From Imbricaverruca yamaguchii (lineage: Eukaryota; Arthropoda; Thecostraca; Neoverrucidae): DNA of 64,000 nucleotides. A program made the translations under genes and the position numbers. Below are positions 23,701-36,373 of the stretch, in pieces. Every line of letters starts with the position of its first letter. The stretch's first letter is position 1. Below the pieces are notes generated by a model that saw only the letters and a list, made by a program, of their open reading frames with translations, ran no database searches and had not been told where the DNA came from. The DNA is taken from the NCBI GenBank assembly GCA_034440575.1, contig JAOTOL010001462.1, positions 861,001-925,000 on the forward strand, given 5' to 3'.

Positions 23701-24047
23701 CAAATGTGGGAAGTGTTGATATTTGATCACGGATATATTTTCTTCAATCATTTTCCTCCTCAAAGATGCATAATACGTCACACTTTCTTAGTTATCGATG
23801 AGATATTTATTATCGCCAAAGATATACACTTGCTCTATGACCTCAAACTATTCCAGGAGGCTATAACTCTGAAGCCGTTACTCCGATCGGACTAAAACGT
23901 GTTCAGAGGTGCTCAGAGCATAAGGCTAATTTTGACTTTGTCAGAGTTGGTACACAAATTTTGGTCCAAGTACAAATTTAGTGCTGGTAAATTTGGAAAA
24001 TATTTGGTCGATCTGTCGTGGAAGCTCACCAGCTTACGTCTGTCCGT

Positions 24048-24290
24048 CGGCCATCTGTTCTCTCCACTTGGCCTGCTGATCACTACCAGCTGTCAGTCCA
24101 CAGACTGTTGTACCCACTTGGACTGCTGATCATTACCAGCTGTCAGTCCACCCACTGTTGTCCTCACTTGGCCTGCTGATCATTACCAGCTGTCCGTCCA
24201 CTGACTGTTGTCCTCACTTGGCCTGCTGATCATTACCAGCTGTCAGTCCACAGACTGTTGTCCTCACTTGGCCTGCTGATCTTTGTGTCG
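24048..24290. repeat. 50-bp minisatellite
   Basis: Nearly five units of CACTTGGCCTGCTGATCATT, ACCAGCTGTCAGTCCAC and AGACTGTTGTCCT. The spacing measured between the first two units is exactly 50 bp. Confidence 0.92.
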
Positions 24291-24624
24291 CATCAGGGGA
24301 TGAGAACAGCTGGGGGTTGGGCGGAGATGGGTCCACCGCGCTGGTTTGGTCAGACAGAGGCCATATACCTGTCAGAGACGTGCACAATACGTCGTCAACA
24401 TCAAACACTGCAGTCAATCCGCGCCAACGAAATACCCTTCATTCATCACAGCACTTAAGCGAATGTGTCGAAATCATTGGTCCGAAGAGCATCAGAGACA
24501 ATGGGAGTGAAGTCGCCCGGAATGTTTCCTACCGCGTAATTAGATTCAATGACGTTGCTATACCATTCTACAGGAATGGTATAAGCCTGTTTTACTTGAT
24601 GGCCTTGCTTCAGGACATTGCACA

Positions 24625-24960
24625 TTGCAATGTGTGAGTACGGATGCGGCTACGCCACGACACCAACTTCGGTCACGCCGTTCTTCACAATGTGTGAGTA
24701 TGGACCCGGCTACGTCACAACACCAACTTCGGTCACGCTGTTCTTCGCAATGTGTTGGCACGGACGCGGCTAGGTCACAACACCAACTTCGGTCACGCCG
24801 TTCTTCGCAATGTGTTGGCACGGACGCGGCTAGGTCACAACACCAACTTCGGTCACGCTGTTGTTCGTACGGACGCGGCTACGTCACAACACCAACTTCG
24901 GTCACGCTGTTGTTCGCACGGACGCGGCTACGTCACAACACCAGCTTCAGTCATGCTGTT
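24625..24960. repeat. 60-bp minisatellite
   Basis: Five to six units of CAATGTGTGAGTACGGA, CGCGGCTACGTCACAACACC and AACTTCGGTCACGCTGTTC. The last units are shortened. Confidence 0.92.
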
Positions 24961-25329
24961 CTTCCGTCCGGTAAAATCGAGCCGAATCAACAGGACGGCT
25001 CGCCGGCCGACGACTCGACAGCAACGATCCGGCGATTGTTGCTGCAAAACTTACCACAAAACGAATCGCTAATGATAATAAGCCACCCGGAATGACGCTC
25101 ACTACCGGTTCGCTGCTAGGGCGTGGACAGGTTGGCAGGCGAAGTTCTGGTAGCACATGGGAAATGCTGGCTCGACCGCAATGACTTGGCATGGTGTTGG
25201 ACAGCCGCTTGACTCATTGGGATACTTTGTGGCAGACGTTGATTTGTGGCAGATGTTGATGCTGAAGTCTGCTGACGAGCCGACCGGCAGACTGTTGTCA
25301 CGTGATGAAGTCTGCTGACGAGCGCGACC

Positions 25330-25665
25330 TTCCGGCACTGCCGGGCCGGTCGTTGCACTCGAAGGCGTCGCTCGGCTTTGTTCGGCGTCACTCGGTGTCG
25401 CTCGGCGTCGCTTGGTGCCGCTTGCCGTCGTTTGGTGCCGCTTGACGTCGCCTGGTGCCGCTTGACGTCGCTTGATGCCGCTCGGCGTCGCTTGGTTGCC
25501 GCTCGGCGTCGTTCTGCGTCGCTCGGCGTCGCTTGGTTGCCGCTTGGTGCCGCTCGTCTTTGTTCGGCGTCGCTCGGCGTCTTTCGACGTCCCTTGGTGT
25601 CGCTCGGCGTCGCTTGGTTGTCGCTCGGCGTCGCTCGGCGTCGCTCGGCGTCGCTTGACGTAGGC
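25330..25665. repeat. GTCGCTCGGC-type short tandem repeat
   Basis: Variants of GTCGCTCGGC and GTCGCTTGGTGCCGCT alternate throughout at about 9-10 bp spacing. Open frames on both strands are repeat artefacts. Confidence 0.88.
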
Positions 25666-26012
25666 CGCCACCAGCTGACGCACCGACAGAGCAGTATTCC
25701 CACGTCCGAGCGATCGCGCGCGCCGGCCCTGCTCTGCGTCAGTTGGAGTTGGCTCGTCTCCGCCGGTCAGGCGTCAGTTGGAGTTGGCTCGTCTCCGCCG
25801 GCCAGCGTCTTGGTGCAGTCGGGGCGTACCCGACGACAGAGAGCAACACATGCTCACCTGTGTCGGTCATGAAATCGGTGGCAAAGTTTGTCCCATAAAC
25901 GATTGTTGTAAGTAGCTAAAATGTGATCATTACGCGGAAAGTCGTCGGATTTCCGAAGCTTCATAGTGCCCACTGGCCTTATACGAGACGAAATGTTTCC
26001 ACCTGCAAGGCG

Positions 26013-26790
26013 GCCGTCCAGTCGGGTCGTGTGTTCTGTTGTGCCGCCAGTCGGGTCGTGTGTTCCGTCGTGCCGCCTGTCGGGTCGTGTGTTCCGTCGT
26101 GCCGCCCAGTCGGGTCGTGTGTTCCGTCGTGCCGCCAGTCGGGTCGTGTGTTCCGTTGTGCCGCCAGTCGGGTCGTGTGTTCCGTTGTGCCGCCCAGTCG
26201 GGTCGTGTGTTCCGTTGTGCCGCCCAGTCGGGTCGTGTGTTCCGTCGTGCCGCCCAGTCGGGTCGTGTGTTCCGTCGTGCCGCCCAGTCGGGTCGTGTGT
26301 TCCGTTGTGTGCCGCCCAGTCGGGTCGTGTGTTCCGTTCGTGCCGCCCAGTCGGGTCGTGTGTTCCGTTGTGCCGCCCAGTCGGGTCGTGTGTTCCGTTG
26401 TGCCGCCAGTCGGGTCGTGTGTTCCGTCGTGCCGCCCAGTCGGGTCGTGTGTTCCGTCGTGCCGCCCAGTCGGGTCGTGTGTTCCGTCGTGCCGCCAGTC
26501 GGCGTCGTGTGTTCCGTCGTGCCGCCAGTCGGGTCGTGTGTTCCGTTGTGCCGCCCAGTCGGTCTGTGTGTCGTGCCGCCCAGTCGGGTCGTGTGCTCCG
26601 TCGTGCCGCCCAGTCGGGTCGTGTGTTCCGTTGTGCCGCCCAGTCGGGTCGTGTGTTCCGTTGTGCCGCCAGTCGGGTCGTGTGTTCCGTCGTGCCGCCA
26701 GTCGGGTCGTGTGTTCCGTTGTGCCGCCAGTCGGCATCGTGTGTTCCGTCGTGCCGCCCACGTCGGGTCGTGTGCTCCGTTGCCATCCGG
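26013..26790. repeat. 29/30-bp minisatellite
   Basis: About 27 copies of GTGCCGCC(C)AGTCGGGT followed by CGTGTGTTCCGT(C/T). Units differ mainly by the optional C and a C/T change. It lacks stops in most frames, so the long open frames on both strands are artefacts. Confidence 0.95.
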
Positions 26791-26870
26791 TTAAGCCGTG
26801 GCCGTGCTGCGCAATGCCAAGCGAGCCGCCGCCTCCGTTGACTTGGCGACCCGGCGGTATTTGGTCATCC

Positions 26871-26911
26871 TGTGACGTCACGGTCGTGTGTCATCCTGCT
26901 GTGACGTCACG
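26871..26911. promoter_or_regulatory. Pair of CRE palindromes
   Basis: TGTGACGTCACG occurs twice about 29 bp apart in a short duplicated stretch, each with a perfect TGACGTCA (CREB/ATF core). It lies just right of the 29/30-bp array. Function is inferred from the motif only. Confidence 0.45.
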
Positions 26912-27018
26912 CGGCGTCTCCAGGCCGTTAGTCAGGTGGACGCCCAGGGGAGCTGGAAAGGGAGAGTGGAGCAGGACGAGAGCAGGTGAAATCGGGCGCG
27001 CGGCAGCCGGCACTAGGG

Positions 27019-27068
27019 TCACATGTGGACAAGGTCGCAGCCGGAACTGCGACCTTGTCCACATGTGA
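27019..27068. repeat. Perfect 22-bp inverted repeat (hairpin)
   Basis: Arms 27019-27040 and 27047-27068 are exact reverse complements around the 6-base loop CCGGAA. Each arm contains CATGTGGACAAGGTCGCAG or its complement. Arm length and loop differ from a typical imperfect microRNA precursor. Confidence 0.88.
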
Positions 27069-27930
27069 GTGCACTATGGTCGATTGCACATGATGCGAAC
27101 ACGAATAGCACGCAATCCGACCTCGCCTGGCATGGCGGGTCACTCACTTGTCAGATTCTCATGGAAATTCCACACGTCTAATTAGGAAGGCCGACTGCTT
27201 TAACAAAGCCAATACTGAGCGACATGTGAAGGCTCCAGGCTGAGCTGTTCATTAGCCGACAATGTACGGTAATGCAGATCTCGTTCGCTCAGAGCAGTTC
27301 ATCAACCTGCTGCAGATGTCGGAAGAGAAGTGGCACTCAAGTCGACCGTGACGGCGCGTGGCAAGCCAGTTTCGGCACTCATGACTGAACTTTTGACATC
27401 ATGTGCCGACCGCAAGGCACTGACCCTGAGTGATTCACTAGCCGTGCGGCCAGGGTGTTGGCGAAAGCGGACACACGGGTCACCTCATGCAAGTTCAACA
27501 GGAACAGACTTCACATCACTTCCCACTCAACAGTTCCCTCCTGTGACATGGCAAGCAGGCTCCTGAGAGACACGCTACATCAGCGAACCGAACACCACAA
27601 CACCAACACTGTGCGCAGTTCAGGCCTTGCACGACGCTAGCACTGGCAGATCGGCGATCTCCAGCGGCCCGATTCCCTCCTGCACCGCATCGAGTCCGAT
27701 CGCGGGTTAGATCGTATCAGATTCGCGTCCGGACTTGTCGCAGACGGTGGGACTGGCGCCGGGTTCAGTGACCGCCGCATTGGCCAATTCGTCACTTCCC
27801 GACAGCGGCGCGCCTCGAGGCTCGGACCACCGCCGAGTACAGTGACCCAAGACGGAGTTGCCGCGCCGCCGATTATAGACCATGTGGCTGGGAGTGCCTC
27901 TCGGCGCGGCCGGCGTCACACGCCATATCG
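27069..27930. other. Unassigned non-coding sequence
   Basis: Moderately GC-rich. Short open frames have no recognisable domain. Confidence 0.4.
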
Positions 27931-27934
27931 GGTG

Positions 27935-28290
27935 ACCTCGGGTGGTCGGGTGACCTCGAGTGGTCGGGTGACCTCGGTTGGTCGGGTGATCTTGGGTAGA
28001 CGGGTTACCTTGGGTGGTCAGGTGACTTCGGATGGTAAGGTTACTTCGAGTAGTCGGGTGACCTCGAGTGGTCGGGTGACCTCGGGTGGTCGAATGATCT
28101 CGGATAGACGGGCTATCTCGGGTGATCAGGCAACCTTGGGTGTTCAGGTAACCTCGGGTGGTCGGGTTGCTTCAGGTGGTCGGGTTACCTCGAGTGATCA
28201 GGCAACCTTGGGTGTTCAGGTAACCTCGGGTGGTCGGGTTGCTTCAGGTGGTCGGGTTACCTCGAGTGATCGAATGATCTCCGGGTGTTC
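27935..28290. repeat. 18-bp minisatellite
   Basis: About 20 units of CGGGTGACCTCGAGTGGT and variants, open in one frame as Arg-Val-Thr-Ser-Ser-Gly hexapeptides (158 codons from 27842). I see no promoter or flanking domain, so this is not called a gene. Each canonical unit contains TGACCT. Confidence 0.9.
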
Positions 28291-29280
28291 GGGGTACATG
28301 ACAACATATTACCCATAAAGAGGTGACGTGATGACACTCACAGTAGGGAATATTTACGTAGGCATGTATGCTAATATTTTGTTTCCGGGTTTACTAGCTA
28401 CGAATAGTGGCACCGATGCTTTTTTTTATTTATGTGCTACTGTTTCCGTTTGCAATATCACAGTGTTTCTGGACATTTTAGGGGCATCATACGATCAATG
28501 TTATTTAGGTGAGCATAGAGGTTTTCGGGAGATAAATGGCTGTGAGTGATCTACTTTATACGATATGCTAAGCCAGGAATATTTTGTTCTCCTATGATGT
28601 AACAGCGGAAACACCAGTAAATTTACCAACAGCAGTGCAATGTCAATCTACTTTTAATTGCCGGTAAACACGTAAGCACTACACCATTTCAATCACAGCC
28701 TGATTGCACTGGGAGGGAGCATGACAGATCATAGTGCACATCAAAGTTAACGTGGAAGTATTTCTTCGGAGAGGTATTCAAGGCGACAACGCTATTTTAT
28801 GCCGAATTTGCGTGCTCTCACCGGAGCAGGGAACAATGTCGTCGCGCCTTGATTGTAGCGCCACAGCGGCAATGGGAGCTGGCCCGGCAAGCACGCATTG
28901 CACTGCCGCGTCAACGTAGCACGCGATAATTCAGCATGACAGCCTGCAATCATCACCGACCGATGGCAGATTTGACGCCGGGTGAGGCGACGAATCTGCT
29001 CGTGTTTGCTGAAATGTGCGCCGACGTTTCGGCTGGTTGCGTTATCCGTACGCATTGATTCTCGTCTCGTCTCCATACGCGAAAAGCAGCGGCCGAACTT
29101 GAGACACCGCGCACTTCCCGCACGGGAATCCATGGTTCCTACTCAACACAATGTCCATCGCAATGCACGTTTGCAACACAGATATTTGAGCTCATTGTGC
29201 ACCAAGGAATTTCATATTTCATGGCGAGATGATTCTTCTCTGCAAGTTTTGTGCACTGCGCGGTATCTCGAGTTGGACTT
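28291..29280. other. Unassigned non-coding sequence
   Basis: Short frames on both strands at about 28.8-29.3 kb overlap each other and have no recognised domain. Confidence 0.4.
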
Positions 29281-29830
29281 ACATACCCGTGCAACTTGCA
29301 CTAACGAGTGGCTTGCACTAAAGAGTGGCTGGCACTAACGAGCGGTTTGTGATAACGAGTGGCTTGCACTAACGAGTGGCTTGCACTAGCGAGTTGGCTT
29401 ACATTGACGAATGGTTTGCGGTAACAAGTGGCTTGCACTAACGAGTTGCGTGCACTAACGAGTGGCTGGCACCAACGAGTGTCTTGCACTAACGAGTCGG
29501 CTTACATTGATGAGTGGCTTGCGATGACGAGTGGCTTGCGATAAAGAATGGCTTGCACTAACGAGTGGCTTGCACAAACGAGTAGCTTGGAAAAACTGGC
29601 GGCTTGCACCAACGAGTGACCTGCACTAACGAGTGGATTGCACAAACGAGTGGCTTGCACAAATGAGTGGCTTGCACTAACGAGTAGTTGGCACTAATGA
29701 GTGTCTTGCACTAACGAGTGGCTTGCACTAACATAGCAAGTGGCTTGCACTAATGAGTAGCTTGCACTTACCGAATGAGTAGCTTGCACTTACCGTATGA
29801 GTAGCTAGTACTAACGAGTGGCTTCGTCTG
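29281..29830. repeat. 17-bp minisatellite
   Basis: About 30 variants of GAGTGGCTTGCACTAAC. The left and right edges are the most diverged. Confidence 0.93.
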
Positions 29831-32104
29831 CGCCGGGTCCATCAAACCACAATGGAATCTCCGCATCTGAGCTGGACTAGCAGTACCGACCTCCAGGTAT
29901 CGCAAGCCGCCGGTTATTCCCGTCGGCTGCACCGGCCGTCTCATATCAACACCGACCCGACTGCTGGCATCTGAGGACTAGCCCCCCTGTCGCTCACCAG
30001 CCGACCCTCGACAGATGTGTGGACCGCTTCTCGGCATACCGATGTCACTGTCTCGAGCGTAGGCGGCGACACGGTCTCGGACGCACCAGGATCACCGTCT
30101 CTGACGCAGCCGGTGACACCGTCTCAGCCGTAGTTGGTGGCGCGAACGAAGCGGGCGAGTGTGGCCAGTGTGGGGAAAACCAAGGCTGTCCTGTGGGACG
30201 GCTTATATGACAGAGGCTCGGCACTGCAAGCTCCTTGCCGCTCCAGTGTAACCGCTGACTTTGGATGAGTCAATCGCCTTGCAATGGAATACACCTGCGC
30301 GAACCTTAGCTTACGACACATCTGTTGCGAAGGCTGTGGTGGGATGTTGTGGAGTGGTGATGGGAAAAGCTAAAATACACCCCTTTGGAGCAAGAAAGAG
30401 ACATCTAGACCTCCGCATTGGATGGGGAGAGATAACGACACTCTGGACCATTCGTCTAATTGTACACAATTCGATTTCATGTCAGATAGAAGGTATGCCT
30501 AATATTGGTTAGTAGGCTTTGCATATTGGTTTATAAGCTAGATGCCTATCTGAAATACTCGACAAAATTAACGTCTTGTTATCGCGGGATTTTTGGGAAC
30601 ATTGAGAGCTGAAGATATTTTCCAGGAATAAATTCGAGATAAATAGTAATAAAAAGCTGTGTTCTTGTCACACTAAACTCCTTCAGCACAAACAATTTGC
30701 TACATAGAAATCTTTATGTCTGTTATGAACTACAAAGTTTATATCATTCAAGTTGCCTCCTGCTGAATTCAAATCAATATCCTGTTAATTTCTTAATTTC
30801 TAAACTCATTTGTATGAACCCATAATGGCCTTCATCCCGTGCCTTGTCTTCCTCATGTTTTTTCTCAATCCCTGCCTAGACTGGACGTTTGGTATTTCTA
30901 GCCTGCATTGCGTTTCAAGGGAGCAAAGTAGCGACGGTACCACTGGGGTGGTAATGTAATCTGTCACCCGTCACTGCTTCACTCCTGACCCGCTATGTTA
31001 TGCACATGATTGCAAGTTCTCCGGAGAACTCTTGCCACAGTCGCTTTCAAGAGAGCCGTGGTAGTTGCCACCGCGTAAATTGACCCTTTTAAGCAGGTAT
31101 TGATTGTGGGTGATTAAGCGTTACCAAAGTGGGTAACTGGGATTTGTGTCGGGGCGCAACGAATTTCAGAGGGTCCAATCTACAAATTTTAAAGGTTTGG
31201 ATGTGCATTTGTGTGTGCCATGCGCGACTTATCAAGGCTCTCAGGCAATTTTCAGAGACGTCTCCTGAATTGATTAAAGTTGGAGACGATTTGTGGGGTC
31301 CCGGTGCGATATTCCGGACACGGGCTCGATTTTACGATCGCTCATCCATGATGATTGTTGTGAAGGAGTCTAAAGGAAGACAATTATGCTCCTTCTGAGT
31401 TCTTCAATTGGCCCGTGATACATCACCGGAAAATGTCATAACATCTATTATGAGACTATTGTGAGGAGAAACTGAAATCTAAGAACATATATTCCTATCA
31501 TGGCGGATGGAGAGTGGGTTAGATGGGGGTCGAATCTGGTTTTGCTAGTACGCATAGGTGAGCAATTGAGTTTTTGCTCTTACGCTTAGGAGGACAATGC
31601 ATAAATAATGATTTTCGGCAAGCATTTTAAAAGTTAAAATGTGATATTTTGGTGAGACAGCTCCAGACGAGTTGTTCGAGGGGCACGCTTTTGTCGAAAA
31701 TTATTCATTCAAGCTCTTCTCATCAGCCACATCAATAATAATTGCTATGTAGCGCTCACATAAGTTCGTGTTTGTCAGAAACTAAGTTGTTCCACAAGGA
31801 TGGCTTAAAGTGTCGCTAAAATTAGTCGCGTGTGGACTGGACTTGAGTAGAGGCTGTGAATAGCCTGCCACGCCTGCTCCTCCGCTGGCGGTATGCCCGG
31901 CCGACTGTCTCAGCAGCTGAGCGCTACTCCGCACGACGGCGACGGGCAGGCCTGCAGGGACTGCAGCAGCGCAGCAGGGCAGAGCCCGACGGCCGGGGCT
32001 TCTCGCCGAGAAGCGGCACCATATCGGGGTAGGGAGCTCGGGCGCTGACCGTATTCGTGTCACCTTGGCAGCCAGTAAAAAACACACACTTACCATGTGA
32101 CAGT
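29831..32104. other. Unassigned non-coding sequence
   Basis: An 89-codon open frame at 31129-31398 (+) and several shorter ones have no recognisable domain. Confidence 0.4.
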
Positions 32105-32105
32105 T

Positions 32106-32167
<62 letters not shown>
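32105..32167. repeat. (AT)n microsatellite
   Basis: About 60 bp of alternating AT, followed by short CA/GT-rich sequence. Confidence 0.95.
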
Positions 32168-32170
<3 letters not shown>

Positions 32171-33049
32171 GCATATATACACACATGTGTGTGTGAGTAT
32201 GTCCATGGTACAGAGTACCCTCTATGCCAGCGGCAGTGGTTCAGATTCGAGCGCTTTCATTAATGCTGAGATGCATACAAATGCATGCAATATTATAAAC
32301 GAGGTAATCTGCATCCTTCTACACATAGCGACAACCAAGTGTGGAACTTTGCATACTGTTGGGTGAGTCCGGGTACCCTCAAAGCTGGCGTGAGTTTCCA
32401 AATAATTTAATCTTTTAGCACGAGTTCTCAAATCGCCTGCATGCATTTCCCCACCTCGCCCGGATAAGTTTAGTATAGTTCTCCACTTGCCCAAAACTAT
32501 CCAGTCTATCCAAAAGTGAACAATTTGTGCCAGAGCAATGTAAATATTTGTCGATCAAAGGTATTGTTCAACTGGAACTGGAACTAGCTGTGTGTTCAGC
32601 TCGAAAGTCTTTCCTCGGCTGCTAAAATAAATTTCGTAAATTTGGTTACACCAATAAGGGCTGCAATGTGCATTCCATGAATAATTTTTGCCGGATGTGC
32701 CAACTGTTGGTAATCCTCACAAATCGTTGTTTCGCTTGATTACTATTACGTCTTGGCTGTATTGCAAGGCATCCGCATAACCGTTAGTTTTCACTTCCAT
32801 GGCTGCTTTGCAAACATAAACTATTACAAGGCTAATCCGATTGCAGCATGATAAATACGCCAAGCCTATTAGAGGGACTTAGAAGCCCGTAGGAAGCTTT
32901 GTTAGATTCATGACGGTCTGGGCCAACTGCGCGACCATTTTCGAAATGACAAAAGTAGTTGCTAGTGTCTTTTGATTTTAGGTTTTTTATTATTAGCCTC
33001 AAATGCATGCATCGCATTGCCTTCCTTCGTATTGCCTCTTCAATCCCGG
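32168..33049. other. Unassigned non-coding sequence
   Basis: AT-rich, with no gene, RNA or repeat recognised. Confidence 0.4.
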
Positions 33050-33190
33050 CTATGATAGTCTTCAATGCTGGTTGTGGTGGTCTTCAATGCCGGATGTGGT
33101 GGTCTTCAATGCTGGTTATGCTATACTTCAATGTTGATTATGATAGCATTCAGTGCTGGTCATAACAATCTTCAATGCTGGTTATGATAC
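33050..33190. repeat. Minisatellite, about 23-bp unit
   Basis: About six imperfect units of TCTTCAATGCTGGTTATGAT. Confidence 0.85.
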
Positions 33191-33324
33191 GAAGTTAATA
33201 AGAACAGCTAAGTTCAGGAAGCACACTGGCAAAAACACTAACTGTACGTCACAAATGTGTTATCCCTCTATTTCTTAAAGCAAGAAGCCATCTTGTCGGG
33301 TACAGTATCGGACATAATGCTTGA

Positions 33325-33465
33325 CACATTTTCATACACAATGTCAGGCATGATGTCAAACGCTATGTCGGACACAACATCAGCACATTGTTAGACACAA
33401 TTTCAGACATAATGTTAAGCACAATGACAAAATGTGGAACACAATGTTGGACACAATGAATGTAG
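33325..33465. repeat. Short degenerate tandem repeat
   Basis: Variants of GACACAATGTC(A/G)GACATAATG at irregular 12-18 bp spacing. Confidence 0.75.
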
Positions 33466-34495
33466 AAGTTTCAATGCTGCGCAATGCGCTGTGCAAAACT
33501 ATTCAAAAAGGGCGATGGAAGGTACATCAATAGGAAGCTAATAAGCTGTCATAAAACTACAAATTATTTTGTAGAGGAGTAGAGTAAAATTAAAGCCAGT
33601 TAGACATCAGGGAGACGTCTCCAACCCAGCCTTTAGCACAGAAAAACTTCGCACAAAGTATTACGTAAAATCCCCTTACCGTAAATGTCCACTTACCTGC
33701 ACCTTGATCGCAACACTCGTTTTTACAGATAGACATGTAACGTGCTCCTCTAAAGACGGCGCAAATGGCCGTTTTGATCCGGCACGCCTAAAAACATCAC
33801 TCTCCTCCAAGCTGTCCTATTTGCTTGTATCATGGTTTTTTCTAGCGATTTCTGGCTATCGTGATTACAGTTGACAAAACAAATGGTCAGATTGAGCGTA
33901 AAATGTCACGAGTGTTGCAAAGCAACCCGAGGTTCCGCGCCGAAATTTCGGAAACGATTGTAGGATGCATATAAGCAGACAGATATCAAACTTTCCGATA
34001 TATCAAGCGAATGAGTTTTACAAAAAGGGCAGTGTGTAGGCAGTAAGGTGATCAGTTATCTTTCATGTTAGTTTCAAATGGAACGGGCTTCAAATTAAGC
34101 GATCAATTGCTGCTCCAAGAAAAGAAATCGGAGATCGCTACGAAGCTCAGCTGATTTAAAGGGTGGCGACATCTTCCGCTTCATCATTGGCTGTTTTTGT
34201 CTTCAAAATAAGCTGAAGATGGCATGCTTTTCTAATGTATTTACAGTATGCCAGTTTGTTCTTCCCGGTTGCCTCAAGGGGCTTTCAGCGCAGCCAGAAG
34301 TCGGCGCTTGGGACGTAACGCACTTGGCGCTAAGCCGCGCGACATTTGGAGGGATGGGAGGAGCTCCCAGTTCCACCATTAATGATAGTGATGATAATAA
34401 TAATGATCGACGCCTTAGTGTAATTACCAACGGGACCCACACCTTCGCCTAAGTCGTGCAGGTCATTCATTCAAAATATTTCTAAAGTCATTCAG
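33466..34495. other. Unassigned non-coding sequence
   Basis: No gene recognised. A GC-rich patch at 34.26-34.38 kb holds overlapping short frames only. Confidence 0.4.
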
Positions 34496-34499
34496 ACCA

Positions 34500-34945
34500 T
34501 CAGTCTGAGTGTTCCTCGGATGACTGTTATGATCATCGGATGACTGTTGTGTTCCACAGATGACTGTTGTACTCCACAGATAACTGTTCTGCTCCTCAGA
34601 TGACTGTTGTGCTCTTCGGATAACTGTTTTGTTTCTCGGATGACTGTTTTGTTCCTCAGGTGACCGTTCTTCGGATGACTGTTACTGTTTTGTTCCTCGG
34701 GTGACTATAGATTACTGTTTTGTTCTCGGGTGATTGTTCCGCGGGTGACTGCTGTGTTCCTCGGATGACTGTTTTGTTTCTCGGGTGATCGTTCCTCGGA
34801 TGACTGCTGTGTTTCTCGGGTGATCGTTCCTCGGATGACTTTTGTGCTCCTCGGGTGACTGCTGTGCTCCTCGGGTGCTGTGCTCCTCGGGTGACTATTT
34901 TGTTTCTCGGGTGATTGCTCGGGTGGCTGTTGTGTGCGTCGGATG
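34500..34945. repeat. Minisatellite, about 20-bp unit
   Basis: More than 20 variants of CTCGGATGACTGTTGTGTTC, with frequent length changes. Confidence 0.9.
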
Positions 34946-35560
34946 ACTGCTGTATGTTGTGGTCACGTGTGGGATACTGTAGGCCGTTAACAGGAATCCA
35001 GCATGGATTATCAAGCTATGGTGCATACTATAAAATGACTGTTCGTTTTCTTGCTTAGTCTCATAATTTAACTGTATGAACTCCTTAGCTAGGCCTGGCA
35101 TGTTCCGCACACCGTTTACGAAACGTGGCGCATAGAACGCTGCTTAGAATGGCCACTGATCATCTGAATCATTAATCTGGCTCCCTCAATAACTGATGAT
35201 TCCCATAATCAGGCTCAAGCTTCACCATTGGACTTATGGACGTACAATAGACATAAATAGTTTTGGGGGCAGCTTCGGCTTTAAAACATTGATTTGCCAT
35301 TGCCAGCCAGCTTCATAAAGTGACACCCATGTCATGTAGGTGGCTTATAATACATTAATTTGAAGCTCTATGATCTTGTTCGAAGAGTCCAGTACTTCAT
35401 TCCATCTGAAAAGCCGGCCAATAATCCAGATACCAAATCGGCTAACCACTTGGAGATCTGATAGGCAGCTTGCCTATCTTTGTTTAATTTCGCTAGTGCA
35501 CTCCGTTTGACAATGCTAGGGAGGTTGCGTCACCCGCGCGCACAAAGCGACACGATTCTC
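34946..35560. other. Unassigned non-coding sequence
   Basis: No feature recognised. Confidence 0.4.
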
Positions 35561-35564
35561 GGGC

Positions 35565-35830
35565 ATACACGGGGCGAAGCATAGCAAAATGGCAGGCAAG
35601 GGGCGGAGCTTAGCAAAGTGGCAGGCACGGGGTCAAATATAGCAAAATGGCAGTCAAGGGGCGAAGCATAGCAAAGTGGCAGATACGGGGAGAAATACAG
35701 CAAAATGGTGGGCTCGATGCGAAACATAGCGAAATAGCATACACAATGCGAAACGTAGCAAAACGACAGGCACGAGGCGAAGCAAAGCAAACTGTTAAAC
35801 ATCAGGCGAAACAGATATATAGTAGGCACA
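35565..35830. repeat. 29-bp minisatellite
   Basis: About nine units of GGCGAAGCATAGCAAAATGG with a CAGGCA(A/C)GG end, decaying rightwards. Confidence 0.9.
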
Positions 35831-36373
35831 AGGCGAAACAGAGTAAGAGGGTCTTATGAAAATTTGCATCACGTGCAAGTTTTCATAAAACCTGAGAGCT
35901 TAGGCTCTGGGTATTGGTCGATCTAGAATGGAATGCCCCAACTGTCCGTGTTAAGTTAAAAGTAGGACTTGGTATTAATATATTTGTGCTATACTCAGAA
36001 AACATCAGACAATTCACAAGATCACAAGATTTTATATGTACATCGTCAGGACCGAAGGCAGTTCTGTAGATTTCCGATGACTCAAAATATAAATGACAGC
36101 TTTGCCTATTTGGGAAGTAGCTACTTAGTAGATTGTGGGTTTTGCTATGCTCGGCTACTTCAGGACAGTATTTAGTCAGCTCTGTTAGCAAAACTGAAGA
36201 GCAGCTGCCCTATGTGAGAGAATATGGTCGATGTCTTTAGACGATGACAGGCCTACAGCGGGAAACGTCAGGAAGCAGACAAATTACTTTCATCAGTTCA
36301 CTTCAAACATTGCCCTGGCCGCTTCGAAGATGTCCTTCGAAGACCAGCTAACTAGAATCACGCCACGCCCAGA
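35831..36373. other. Unassigned sequence upstream of ovo
   Basis: Includes a 102-codon minus-strand open frame (36191-35883) without any recognised domain. It could be an old retroelement piece, but I cannot support that. Confidence 0.35.

Noticed and set aside
25854..27068. Open frames of 250-381 codons on both strands
   Set aside because: They lie in a 29/30-bp minisatellite whose unit lacks stops. Several overlapping frames are open simultaneously, which is a composition effect.
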